Shown piece by piece: positions 1-10,975 of a DNA stretch of 64,000 bases (positions are counted from its first letter, which is position 1; each line of letters opens with the position of its first letter). The notes beneath the pieces are model-generated. The model worked only from the letters and a program-made list of their open reading frames with translations, did no database searches and had not been told where the DNA came from. The translations under genes were made by a program, and so were the position numbers. Source of the DNA: Rutstroemia sp. NJR-2017a BVV2 (taxonomy: Eukaryota; Ascomycota; Leotiomycetes; Helotiales; Rutstroemiaceae); NCBI GenBank assembly GCA_002946415.1, contig NJPS01000079.1, forward strand, positions 62,001 to 126,000, in the 5' to 3' direction.

Positions 1-845
1 CTTTTGAGAATGGGAATCAATATGAGCTTGATTTCGTGCTGATATGGATGGGTAAAGTGAAAAATCCATTGGTCAGATTCACCCTCCAATGTAATCAATG
101 TGTTTTCTCTTTTCTCATCGAGATCAGATCATATATTAAATGCAGTCCCCTCGGTTCGTCGCCAGACACGACTTACATTATTGAGTTTTCGGAAATATTT
201 TGTGAGGTGGTGTGGTACGTTGCCCGAGTGGGGGAAGGAGGCTCAAGGGGAAAAGGGGGAGGGGGGGAGGGGCGTGCGGGGAAGAGCCCCAATTTTCAGG
301 GTATCCATGACTTCCCTCCTCTACAGTGCGATTTGAGATAGGAGTTGTCAGCACGGAAAAAGATTGTAGACGCTTTCAAGAATACACAATAAGCCGAGAG
401 CTTAAGATTTTACTTAGATACTTTACTTAATGTTTCGTAGGCTAAGTTAAATCGACGGGGAACTGAAAACGGCGACCGTTATGTATTCTCCCTCGACAAT
501 TGCGAGTTTACAGTATTTCCCGTTCGTGTAAGATTACCTAGAGCCTCCCTAACATTACAACGTAAAGTCCCTGGACTAGATTTTTGATATTATAGAGTCA
601 CGCACGTTTCACGATAAAAGTAAAAAGAGTATGGAAGCCAATTTTGTGACAATACAAAACTACAGCTAGATCGTGACTAAGTAATGACAGATAATTCCCT
701 CGCCAACTTCCATGCTTCATCACTCTCCCCAAGTTATGTTCCTCTACTACATGCTTCCATTCCCTGCGACTCATCGACCTAGAGATGAAACCATAAGTTA
801 AGAAATCCCAAGTAAGCAGAAAGCGCGAAGACGAACCTTTGCGGC
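1..845. other. Left-edge stretch without a supported gene
   Basis: No convincing coding exon is seen. Short open frames occur on both strands without family resemblance or splice support. Positions about 229-284 are a purine/G-rich tract of repeated G runs. The rest is mixed-composition sequence that probably includes the 3' flank of the small minus-strand gene to its right. Confidence 0.5.
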
Positions 846-1064
846 TCAATTAGTCGAGCCTGCGCCGCATTCAAACGCAGGAACCGTGAAGCGATCTGGA
901 CCACCAGTTTCCTTCTTCTCGCGAGCAGCTTTCTGATAGTCTTTGTGCTCCATAGCAGCTTGATATGGCTTGGCACGAGCGTCGTTCTTAGCTGTTGAGA
1001 CAATGTTGTCCATCCATGAAGGAGGAGCGAAGCCGAACTTGGCGTGATCGGAATCTGAAGACAT
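846..1064 (-). CDS. Small hypothetical protein, 72 aa
   Basis: A single open frame starts at the ATG at 1064; an upstream in-frame ATG at 1094 would add ten residues. The product is hydrophilic and charged, beginning MSSDSDHAKFGF. It contains PPSWMDNIVSTAKNDARAKP, a Lys/Glu-rich helical middle and a C-terminus ending ECGAGSTN. It has no signal peptide, membrane segment or recognisable domain. Its amino acid composition and its clean stop look like a real small fungal protein rather than a chance frame, but I do not recognise the family. It lies between an empty left edge and the 3' end of the NLR-like gene, which runs the same way. Function unknown. Confidence 0.45.
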   Translation of the reverse strand: MSSDSDHAKFGFAPPSWMDNIVSTAKNDARAKPYQAAMEHKDYQKAAREKKETGGPDRFTVPAFECGAGSTN

Positions 1065-1626
1065 AATGATTGCGCGGGTTGGGATTGACTGCACCCTTTT
1101 TAGTTTTTGTAAGAATGTTTCGGGAGGGAAGTACTTACTTTTAATGATGTCGATGAACTGCGAAGATTGTCGTATGTCGAAACTCTGTGGTGAGGTCTCT
1201 AGATGGTTTCAGTCTGAGGAGCTGGTTTTCTTATATGATCTATTCGTCAGTCTTCTGCTAGCGACCAGAAATGGACACTGTCAGACAAAGTGCGGAGACC
1301 GCTCGCTGAAAGCGTTCGGGCCCCCTCTGCCGCCATTTTAGGCCTCTCGCCCGATATATGATATAGGATGCCATGTTCCATTCATGCTAAGCGAGTAAAA
1401 GCAGTCGAAGGGCTGCCCCCATGGCGCAGTGTATCCGGATCCTTGATCTTGCTTGCATATCTTACATGCATTACAAATATTGAAGCTTTGTGTAATGTAA
1501 AACGTGGCCCAGTAAAGGAGTGGATAAGATGGAGAAGTAAGATTGCGCAGCCTGGATGCATATTAAACATTCTGCAGAGCCTCATCGACCCACTTTTGTC
1601 GCAGTTCCCGCCGGGAAAATCAAAGA
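1065..1626. other. Intergenic, 562 bp
   Basis: Lies between the small gene and the stop codon of the NLR-like gene. A plus-strand open frame beginning at 1368 runs antisense into the last exon of the NLR gene and looks like a shadow. No repeat or RNA gene was noticed. Confidence 0.4.
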
Positions 1627-4600
1627 TCATGCCATGTCATTATCATCCATACCATAACTTTCTAACCTTTGGTTCAACAACGGCAGATAGTGTGTGGGTA
1701 CTTCGAGTAGCTGGGATGGTCTGGGTGATTTCACATGTGAATAACCCAGCAGTGTGCGACCGCATTGGACTGGAACCAGGTATTCGTAAAACACGATTTC
1801 GTCAGTGACCGTATATCCGAAGAGTTGCGCGGCGTCGGGCAACACCAAGTTCAGGTAGTCTTGAGCCAAGGCCAGTAACTCAAAGGCTTGGCTTTTTGCT
1901 TCCAGTCCCCTTTCGAGTAAGACCCTGGAGAGGAGAAAGCGAGATCTTGCGATAGCACCATCAAGCCAAGGTTCAAGTTCTAGGTCACTTAAGGAGGAAC
2001 GTAGCATTCGTCTGGAATGGTCAGTATAGCTTGCTTGCAGACATGATTGGTGCACGTACTCGGCCTCCTCAAGATTACCCAGCGCATGATATGTCGCGCC
2101 GAGTGCATAGTAGCTGTATCGTGTGTGTGTGCCAGTGGTGCCAAAAATCTTGATTCGGACATCAAGAATGCTTTGATGGGCCTTGAGTGCGTCTTCTAGA
2201 TCACCCGCCCCGAGTAGGATATTCGCTTCGAAAAATAGCCATTTCTGCATGGCTGCTGAATGGAAGATGTATTCCTTTGAAGCCAATTCTACCGAGCGAG
2301 CCGAGAATGCTTTGGCCTTTTCAAACATGCAGAGACCGGCAAAGACGGTGGCCACATGTCCATATGAAATTCCAAACATCATAGGGTAGGATTGCTCAGT
2401 TACGTGCTTTCCCTTCAACGCTAGGGTGAGTGTAATGAACTTTTTCGCCTCCTCATAATAGCCAAACTCGAGGAGAGCTATCGAATAATCGCTCCATGCG
2501 TTGCAGTGAAGAAGTTGCTCGTCTTTAGAGCCACCATTTTCTGCTCCAGCAAGATATCGGGTACGTAATTCCAAGCACCTGATGAAACAATCCATGCCAA
2601 TTTGACGCTGGGTGATACCCATCTCGAGTTCCATGAGACCCCACAAGGTAAGGGTTTGCGAAAGGTCAATCAGATCCGGGTCTGGGATGTCTTCCCAGAC
2701 AGACACTGCAAACTTACATGTTTCAATGCCAATTGACAAAAGTCCACGTTCCCAGTAGTAGTTCCCCGCATCGCGGAGTAGCTGAACAAAATCGGGAAAT
2801 TTCCCCAATTCATGTGGAGAATTTTGTGCAATGTTTTGCAGTGTCTGGACATGTGGCTGATATTTCTCGTACTCTACCCATTTCTCATTCTCGCACTTCA
2901 TGGTTTTGTTCACCACAGGAAACACTCTACGCACAAGAGTTGACGCTTCTCGGAACACTCTCTCGTACTTTTCCGGGTCGTTGCTGAGATTGCTGCGAAG
3001 ACTGATTTGAAAGGATCGATGCAATGACAGATACGGCTCTGGAGTTGCTGTATTGCGCTGTACTAGCTGGCGTTTATTCAAATTCAACCGAATCTCCGGG
3101 AAAGTACTGCTAAATTAACAGGGTGTCACAAGTAGATAACTAGAAACTCACTCACCTTGAGAAGTTTTCGGAAAATGTTCTAGTAACCTCAATTCCCATT
3201 AGTATACGCTCTTGAATAGCGTCCGGGCTCAGTAAAGAGAGAATATCTAGCAGATGCAGAGCGTCTCTAGATAGTTCACTCAGGGCGATATCCCAGACCA
3301 TGTTTAATCTCTGACTGTACATATGAGTAGACCATGTGCAGTCAGTCGACCAAATTGTCTGTAGACGTTGTTTCTCAAACATTTCGATGGCCTCGTCAGT
3401 CGTCATCTGGGACAGAAACATTGACCCAGCAATGTGAGCAACAGCAATGGGCAAGCCACCAACCAAGCCTGCTATGGTCGTGAGCGATTCTCTGACGTGC
3501 GCAGTTGGAGACTTGATCTGAAGAAGATCTACAAGTAAGTCCGACGCAACATCAGCTGCCAAAGGCTTAAGAGCAATGTGGGATCTGATGACTTGCGAAA
3601 GCCCAGCCATTTGGCTAGTGACTAGAATTGCCCCTCCATGACTCGATGAAGGCCAGTAAGGGCGGACACTCTCCATGGATTCGACATTGTCAAAAATCAA
3701 CAACCACCTTTTCTCTAGTTACTTTACGTCAATAAAATATCAGAGCAACGAAGTGAAAAGAGTGCATATTACCTGTGGTTTCAAACCACTCACGTACTAG
3801 GTTCACTTTCCTCCCTTGGCCTAGATCGTCGATATTGGGCATGCTAAGAATCATAGCAATACTCGAAAAGCTGACTCCCAGATCAGGTTCTTTTTGGGCA
3901 CCTATCCAGAAAACGAATGGGTATCCTTTTCTAGTGCGATAAGCATATGCCAGGGCGACCTGAGTCTTGCCCATCCCTCCCATCGCATGAATCAAGCAGG
4001 ACTTCTGTCGAGCCTGTCCGTCTTCTTTATCAGATGATAGATAACGATGTATCTCTGATAGCACATCATCTCGACCGCAGAAGTACTCATTTTCGCTGAA
4101 AGGTACGCTAAATATTGAGCTTGGAGAATCCTTCCTTGGGTTCTCCCGAGCATGGGTTACCAGCACTTCATCAATATCGACGCGAGCTTCTCTTTCGAAA
4201 TCAACGATACGAGATTCAATGCTGCGTTTGATATTATCGAACTTCTTGTTGATATCACTCCATAGGTTTCTCAGAAGATTGACTGCTTCTTATTAGAAAA
4301 TTGTTCAGAGGAGTGGCCACGAACTTGGACATACAAAGGGGTCGGTTGCCGTAAAATTGAAGAGCTGCAACGCAGCAGTCCACGTACTCTTCGTGGATAG
4401 ACTTTGTTATGTTTTTCAATACTTCACTGCTGGGTAATAAGAACAAGTAGCGGTTGAGTCGCGTTACGGTGCTTGTGAGGTCATGTAAAAGCTGCGTGAA
4501 GTTTTCCAACGTTCGGAGATATCGACAAGCAGACTGATATTCGGGAAGTTATTAGCCGGACTAGAATTGCGTGCATCAAGAAACTTAAACTTACAGAAAC

Positions 4601-4882
4601 AAGCATTTGAAGAACCCCCCAGACGATCGTGCTCCCTGAATTAACCTGGACGATGCTGGTGATAGCAGACTGAAATGTTTCGAGTTGTTGGAACACCGGT
4701 TGTAGTTTGATGACACAGCGAGCGACTAATTTCGACTTGTGCTCTTGCTGCAGCTGCTTCAATGTGTCCTCCAGTGATAGATAGTCCGGGACCCCCTCAA
4801 GAGACGCTTGCTTCCGTCCCACATAAATCTTCTGATGTTTGCGCAATATTTGGTCCCATGCGTGTGCTTTGCTAGCAGACAT
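1627..4882 (-). CDS. NLR-like STAND protein: DUF7708-type N-terminus, NB-ARC, TPR repeats
   Basis: Five exons (4882-4595, 4533-4335, 4282-3773, 3714-3156, 3109-1627) close in frame to about 1012 aa. Residues about 20-150 resemble the fungal DUF7708 module, with a W-x-[LI] helix and 'ARCVIKLQPVF...VWGVLQML'-like stretches. An NB-ARC P-loop AMGGMGKTQ (Lys about 268) follows, then Walker B WLLIFDNVE (Asp about 341, spanning the exon 3/4 junction), then a winged-helix-like 'LLDILSLLSPDAI'. From about residue 520 the protein is helical with TPR-like pairs such as 'ALGATYHALGNLEEAEYVH'. Known of the family: fungal STAND/NLR proteins are regulated by nucleotide binding and often act in allorecognition or innate-type responses. 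The trigger and effector here are unknown. No key ATPase residue appears lost and no stop interrupts the model. Confidence 0.82.
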
Positions 4883-6256
4883 TGTCGTATAGTTATCTCG
4901 CCGACGGGAATATGGAGTATTCCAAGCACATAGCTATCATGTATGAGGAGTTCTACCGACGAGCTGCCATAAGCCTGGAGCTTTCGGTATCCAGCAAAGG
5001 ACCAACACATGGCCCAATCAGCTTGCAAGTGATACCAGAACTTGCACCTCGCCCAGCCTGGTGCTGATGGCTTGAGCCATTGTGCCCAAAGGATGGTTAT
5101 ACAGATGTGAAAATTGGCTTACGGTCCTGAACAACTCTTGAGAGTCACATTTGCCAGGGGTCCGAGAATCTATTTATTTCAGTGACTTCGTAACCAACCA
5201 AAGAACCAGATCAGAGAATATGTGACATTATTGAAGGACTGTGCCTCTCGAGAAAACGATATCGGAACTAAGTTACTAACCGGTCATTATTCTTCAGACA
5301 CATGCGTGTAACTTACCTCCGGGGACCATAAGCTGAATTATGCCGAAGAACGTTTTGACACCCCGATTCCCATACCGTGCCATCGCCGAGAGAAAAAAAG
5401 GGCGGACTTGAGCGGGGAGCCTCAACTTTTGTGACCAATTAAACGCCACACGTAGATGTAAACGGGCGTAAACAGACCGAAAGAGCGCCACAAAGAATGC
5501 AGGAAGCAGTGAGAACCCTGTTCGATTTCTGCATGCCAGTGGGTGTCGCGACTGTATGACCATATCATGAAGTTGATTCAGCCTTGCTAAATTCAAGTTC
5601 TGGAGACGGAAACTATTATCTGTTGCCCGCGTATTGATATACTCGTAGGAGCGACAACGAAAGGCTGGTCGTGTAGGTAGAATCTAAAGTCGTCAACTTA
5701 GTCTGAAGATCAATACGTACGAAGTACGTCTCGTGGTCCGTGCCTCATCCCACGCGCGGACCCACAAATAGCCGTAACTATTTTCATAAGGCTTTCACTT
5801 TATTTACTGCTTGTGACTCTGAGCCATGTTGCTGCAGCACACCGATTCTGTATACTGTATACTGCTACTTACGGCTGTGAAATGACCAATTGCTCAAATC
5901 TTACTTATCGCGATACTGAACTGTTCTAGAACAAGGTTATAACAAGTTTTCAAATTGTGCGGGCTTTTTCTTTGTGAATTATTTGGGGATATTATTCACT
6001 CGTCTACAGTTTGCGGCGACGAATTTTGAACAGTTTGTACAGTTTTGGTATTTACACATTAAAGTTATCTTGAATATTGATTGCCAGATACATTCTCCGG
6101 TGCCGCTTGTCGTTGAGCTAAGCTATATTATATCATAATTCCTACCTCCCAAGAGCTTTACTTTTGCTTCCTCATTCACGTTGTCTCAGCGGGGTTGACC
6201 GCCGCACTGAACGTTTCTCTTTCACCCTTCTATCCCTTGCGAAATTCGCCGTCACA
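4883..6256. other. Divergent intergenic region, 1.37 kb
   Basis: Separates the NLR-like gene (minus) from the serine hydrolase (plus), so it should hold both promoters. I see no coding exon with splice support. Short palindromic words occur, for example around 5712-5726 (gtacgaagtac) and repeated gtatact near 5850-5865, but none that I can assign to a factor. Confidence 0.45.
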
Positions 6257-7882
6257 ATGGAGCTGAAGAATATGAACGACCTCATCCAGCACTTGCAAAA
6301 ACTCGAGCCGCGACTACAGAAGATATGTCAAATCACTGGCATTCCAGGCTGCTCGATTGGAGTGATGCATGAGGGTCGGGTCATATGGAGACTCAATCTG
6401 GGCTACCGCAACGTGGAGCTTGCTTTGAAACCCCAGTCCGACACTGTGTACAATTTGGATTCTATCACGAAGGGCATGACAGCTGCGGCATTTGGGGTTC
6501 TTGTAGCAGAAGAGAAGGCCAAATGGACGACTCCTCTAAAAGATATCATCCCGGAGTTTGCTGCCCGCGGAGACGAAATCGACAAATTGCTTACACCCCT
6601 CGATCTGCTTTCGATGCGATCAGGCAACACTATGCTTGATTCAATGTCCTGGCAAGGGAATAATTATATTTTCTTCAAGAAATCACAGACGATTTCCTTG
6701 TGGAACGCCACGCCCAGACAGGGGAGCTTTCGTAGCTCATTTCTGTACAACAACTGGGGCTACGCAGTCATGGGCGTTGTCGTTGAGAAGTTATCGGGCC
6801 AAAAACTCCACGATTTCCTCCGAGAAAGATTTTTCGAACCTTTGGGCTTGAAAAACACTCGAATGACCGATTTCAAGTCCGACGAGAATCGCACTTTGTG
6901 TTATGCGATTTTGGATGACAGATCAGCTGTTGTGATTCCAGACCCAGCAATCGGAGTCGACACCTTCATGGAAGGTGCATCTGGGCTTCTCTCAACTATT
7001 GATGATATATTCGTCTTGTATAGCGCTTACATGGAAGCGATCAAGGACCAAACCGAACACGGTACGAATAGTACGGATGGAAATCCCTTCAAAGAATGCA
7101 TAGATCTGATCAGTGGTCACAATTTCCTCAGAAATAGCACATCCTTGCGAGAGCAAGCCTACGCATGTGCCTGGGTGCGTTGCCAGCTACCCGGTCCTCT
7201 TGGAATGCTCAGTATGAACATGAAGCTCATGGATGTTCCGCCCAAGAATGTCATGCCGAACACCACGGAAGGTTCAACTCCCCGGCTGTGTCTGTACCAT
7301 CAAGGACTCATGCCCGGTTCGTCTGCCAACGTCGCTCTATTGCCCGAGTCGAACTCTATCGTCGCTGTGCTGGCTAATGCTTGCCCGCTTGGAGACGGAG
7401 CTGATTGGATGTCGCAAATGATCATGGAAGTTATCTTCGAGGCACCGATTCGTCATGACTACGAGTCTTTCGCAAGCGAGGCAGCTAGTAAGGTTCTCAA
7501 CCACTTGCCTTCACTGAGACGCATTCAAGAGCATAACCAAATTACTGGTACCCAGCCGTCATTCCCCCTAGTTGAATATGCTGGCAAGTACCACAATGAT
7601 ATAACGAACTTTTGGGTGGAGATAGCAGTTACAGAAGAATGTTTGTCGATCTGTTTCATGGGAGTAGAGATGGAAACGTATGAGCTGCGCCATTATCAGG
7701 ACGATACATTCACGTGGATGATCTCGTTCAACGAGGCTGCCCGGCGCGGACGCTTCGTTCACTACTACGATGCATTGCATTACCTCATACGATTCGAGAA
7801 TGATGGTCAAGGAATCCGCCGGTTGTATTGGCACTGTACCCGGGACACGGGATCCACTCCGTACCTCTTCTTGAAGTCGTAG
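6257..7882 (+). CDS. Beta-lactamase-fold serine hydrolase (class C / esterase-like), 541 aa
   Basis: Intronless. The ATG at 6257 sits in a good context (gtcacaATGg); the frame is open further upstream but without an ATG. The N-terminal about 400 residues match the serine beta-lactamase/penicillin-binding-protein-like fold. S69-I-T-K72 is the SxxK nucleophile motif, Y164-N-N166 is the YxN motif, and an H-Q-G lies near residue 350 where KTG/HxG is expected. Known of the family: fungal members are usually esterases, amidases or transesterases, not resistance enzymes (LovD is an example). The C-terminal about 120 residues may be the beta-barrel-like lipocalin extension seen in some relatives. There is no clear signal peptide, so it is probably cytosolic. 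Substrate unknown. Confidence 0.85.
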   Translation: MELKNMNDLIQHLQKLEPRLQKICQITGIPGCSIGVMHEGRVIWRLNLGYRNVELALKPQSDTVYNLDSITKGMTAAAFGVLVAEEKAKWTTPLKDIIPEFAARGDEIDKLLTPLDLLSMRSGNTMLDSMSWQGNNYIFFKKSQTISLWNATPRQGSFRSSFLYNNWGYAVMGVVVEKLSGQKLHDFLRERFFEPLGLKNTRMTDFKSDENRTLCYAILDDRSAVVIPDPAIGVDTFMEGASGLLSTIDDIFVLYSAYMEAIKDQTEHGTNSTDGNPFKECIDLISGHNFLRNSTSLREQAYACAWVRCQLPGPLGMLSMNMKLMDVPPKNVMPNTTEGSTPRLCLYHQGLMPGSSANVALLPESNSIVAVLANACPLGDGADWMSQMIMEVIFEAPIRHDYESFASEAASKVLNHLPSLRRIQEHNQITGTQPSFPLVEYAGKYHNDITNFWVEIAVTEECLSICFMGVEMETYELRHYQDDTFTWMISFNEAARRGRFVHYYDALHYLIRFENDGQGIRRLYWHCTRDTGSTPYLFLKS

Positions 7883-8048
7883 ATCTAGCCTAGCTAGCGG
7901 AAGGAAAGTAGGCTTGATTGATGAATTATATTGAGACTTTCTAGTCAGTTAAGGGACAGGTTGATGTTTTGGTTGCATGGAATTATCTATTTGCCACTGG
8001 CATATTAATTTGCGATGGAACAACTATATATGAAGATGCTTGATATTG

Positions 8049-8607
8049 CTAGTATTTGAGGTAACTTCCCTTTTCGAACCAGAACCAGATATCAAACAAA
8101 GAGCACGGTAAACTTAGATGAGGTAGGCTCATCCCGTACAAGCTTCTGCGATAAGTCTGAATCACTGTATCGTAAACTATTTGAGTAAAGCACCTAAATA
8201 TACCATACATAGCATCATCACCAGTCAATTGATACCTATCTTCATACTTCGCGATCTCGTCAAACAGTCCACTCAAATATATGCTACCTAAATCCGCGTT
8301 ACTTTGGGCCAGGTACCTAAGCATAATCAAATGACTGTGTATCATATCATGCAGGATATACTCATGATTGTGATGCGCCACTTTGATGCTTCAGGAGGAA
8401 AACGATCGGCTTCTGAGGTCAAGTAACACGTTGACCCTAAGATTTAGGTCGATAAAGCATATAATTATCAAATAATCGCAACTTTGCATACAAATCCATT
8501 CCATTATCATCCCCATCTAACAGAGAAATAGCAAAAGGTATCATCGTGTCATTAAGTCCTAATCCCACTCCCAATCCAGTCCCAGCGCCGAACCCATCAT
8601 GTCCCAT
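8049..8607 (-). CDS. Possible small two-exon gene, about 151 aa
   Basis: A tentative model: ATG at 8607, exon 8607-8492, donor gtatgc, acceptor ctgaag, exon 8388-8049. The two exons join in frame. The first part is Gly-rich (GAGTGLGVGLGL) followed by acidic DGDDNGMD; the second is helical with many aromatic and His residues. An intermediate frame carries a TGA that the intron must remove. No family is recognised, and the 3' exon alone has no ATG near its start. It could be a remnant, or the extended 3' region of the membrane-protein gene upstream, whose stop lies only 16 bp away. Confidence 0.25.
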
Positions 8608-8623
8608 AAATCACATACCCAAC

Positions 8624-10975
8624 CTAAGTAAGTTTCACCCATCCTTGTAAAGTACTTTTATCCCAGATAGGTGTCTCCATCCTCAACACACATTCCTTGC
8701 GCAGCGCATTCGATGCTCTCTCATATGAGCACATAATCGCACGCACCATACCTCCTTCTTTGCCCGCGATAAGGGCGACGGAAGGAGGACGTTCAGCGGA
8801 GAAGACTGTAACTGTGAGGGTTGCCTAAGGAGATAATGTTAGTCTTGCTTGCAATTGCAAGAGGTATAGCAGGTAGATGACTTACTGTATCTACCAAGGT
8901 GAAAATGCGATGGTTTGGTGGTACATCTGAGATATTGACTAAAGGCTCTGCGCCAATCCTCTCCTTTGGACGACGTTTACAGTAGGGTCCACTGCTGGGC
9001 GTATAGGACAAGCGTCCAATCGAGTTACCAAAAGTAAGGTATTCGATGTCCGCGATCGGCAACGTTCCCTCAAAGCCAATGAGCCAAGGTTTAGCACCCC
9101 CTATGTAGCATTAGTATTTGGTAGACAAGTATCCAGCAAGATGAATACTTACAGACTTTCCCACCATAAAGAACCTTGACCGAATAAGGCGACGTAAGGA
9201 GCAGAATCAGTCCTATAACCAGGAATAGAATACCCACTGCTCTATTCGATGCATACGATGGATTCGATCCTGCAGTGGCCGCGAGAATAATTCCAACCAA
9301 AAACCAAGTTGGGCCAGATCTCAAGCTCATGGAAGCGCCTATCTTCTTCCAGGTCAGCCTTCGAGTGAAGCAGATCCGGGGAATGTCTTTCCACCGAACG
9401 GAGATAGCATGTGCTCCGTCCAGAATGATAGAACCGTCTTCGCATACACCAGCGACCTGACACAAGGGCTCTATGTCCCACAAGTTGGCACCCAGATCAT
9501 CACTGAGATTGAACCAGCCCGGCTTTTTGGGTATGCGGATGCCATCCATACAAGCCATGCGCTCGACTATTTGATCGCTATCGTTTGCCAAAGACAAACG
9601 TGCGAGGGCTTGTTCTTCTGTGTCTGTTGGGTCCATGCGAGGGCGTTTGGTGAGGAGTGTCATGAGTGCGTATGCGATATCTCCCTGCTGGAATGGTGTC
9701 ATTTGGCGAGATCTAAGAGCCTCAAGAGCAACTTGAATGAGTTCGAGGCGACTGAGGGTCAAAGTACCACTATAATGTTCTGCAAGAAGACGGAATGTCT
9801 CGTCGTTGCCATCACGCACGATCTCTCGACTGCTGTTCAGTTTTCGCGCCCATGAGCGGTGAGTAAACTCCATAATATCTACCCGCTCAATGTTATCGAC
9901 GCTGTCTATATCTTCGGTATTCGGTGCGCAGAGATTGACTTTGTGGTCGCGAGCGAGCAGAATTTCTGGTAGACACCACATTCTTGCTCCGAAAAACACA
10001 AGAGCTTCTGGAGAGGTGTCTGGAAGCATGACGCAGACTTCTTTTGCGCCGCGGGTTACGTCGCAGAAGCGGTGGACATCGTCAGTTACTTCAGGCTGAT
10101 GTTCAGCTCTACACTGTGGTGCTGTTAGAGAAGCGTAATCGCACAGGTATGGGACTGCTTACACGATAATCACACCAGTATGCTTGCATGCCAAGATGTC
10201 TTGTAAGCTTCTGGGCCCTTCGATCAAGCTCATCTTTGTCTATCTCGGTGCTTGGAGGCTTGATGTAGTATTGCGCCGCTGCAAAACTGATAAAGACGTA
10301 TGGCCCAGTGAATTTGCCATCATCGGTTGTCACCCATTCGTTCTTACGAAGAACAACGAGAGCGCGTGGTCGAAGAAGTCGATCTTGGTGGCCGACGACA
10401 GTGTAAAGCTGGTCTGCATCAACGCCCTCCTTTGTGCCCTGGGTGTAATTTGATGCGTCTGGGGCAGCGTCTAATTTGTTGATTGCATGCTTTGGATACT
10501 CATAACACCGGCCTTCAAAGGCAGGGTATAGTGGTGTGTCGTTGCCAATCATACCCATAGGGTAAGCAACGATGAACATGATGATGGGGAGAACGAGAAT
10601 CGATCGCCCTATGATCAGTGCAATGCTCTCCACAGACCCATCGTTTTTCCCAATCGCCCATGAAGAAACTTTAAGAAGAGTCGGTGCGTTCCCCCCAACT
10701 TCCCGTCTTCGCCATTCTCTGGCTGGTAACAGGTTGGGGCCATGAGCTGCCTGAACGATCAGATGGTATGGCTTGCAATATGTCGGCGATATGTATCTGA
10801 GGAGGACGCTAGGACGCCATGTCTCACGGTGCATCGCATCTCTATGATATTCAGTCGGAACTGGTGGTAGAGAACCTTTCTCTGGGTCCGCTAAGGTAGG
10901 ATTGTAATAGCGACGGAGTTTCCACCAGTGTAGCTGGCCATCGAAATGATGATTAACGTCCACGAGGGTCGACAT
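8624..10975 (-). CDS. Membrane protein with TIR/HET-like motifs, 729 aa
   Basis: Four exons (10975-10163, 10113-9153, 9100-8886, 8824-8624) close in frame. One hydrophobic segment lies near residues 125-145 and two more near 500-545. Between them is soluble sequence with 'GPYVFISFAAAQYY', 'AYWCDYR', a 'DV..FCDVTRGAKEVCVML' strand-helix-strand and R-M-W-C-L-P-E at about 315-321. The order resembles the beta-strand and WxLPE elements of TIR- and HET-type domains; this is my inference. The C-terminus has GKEGGMVRAIMCSYERASN, which I recall from uncharacterised Pezizomycotina proteins of this architecture, sometimes given misleading dehydrogenase names. No enzymatic residue can be asserted. It sits near an NLR-like gene and a serine hydrolase. 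Confidence 0.72.

Noticed and set aside
1368..1808. 146-aa plus-strand frame
   Set aside because: Runs antisense into the last NLR exon, with no recognisable content.
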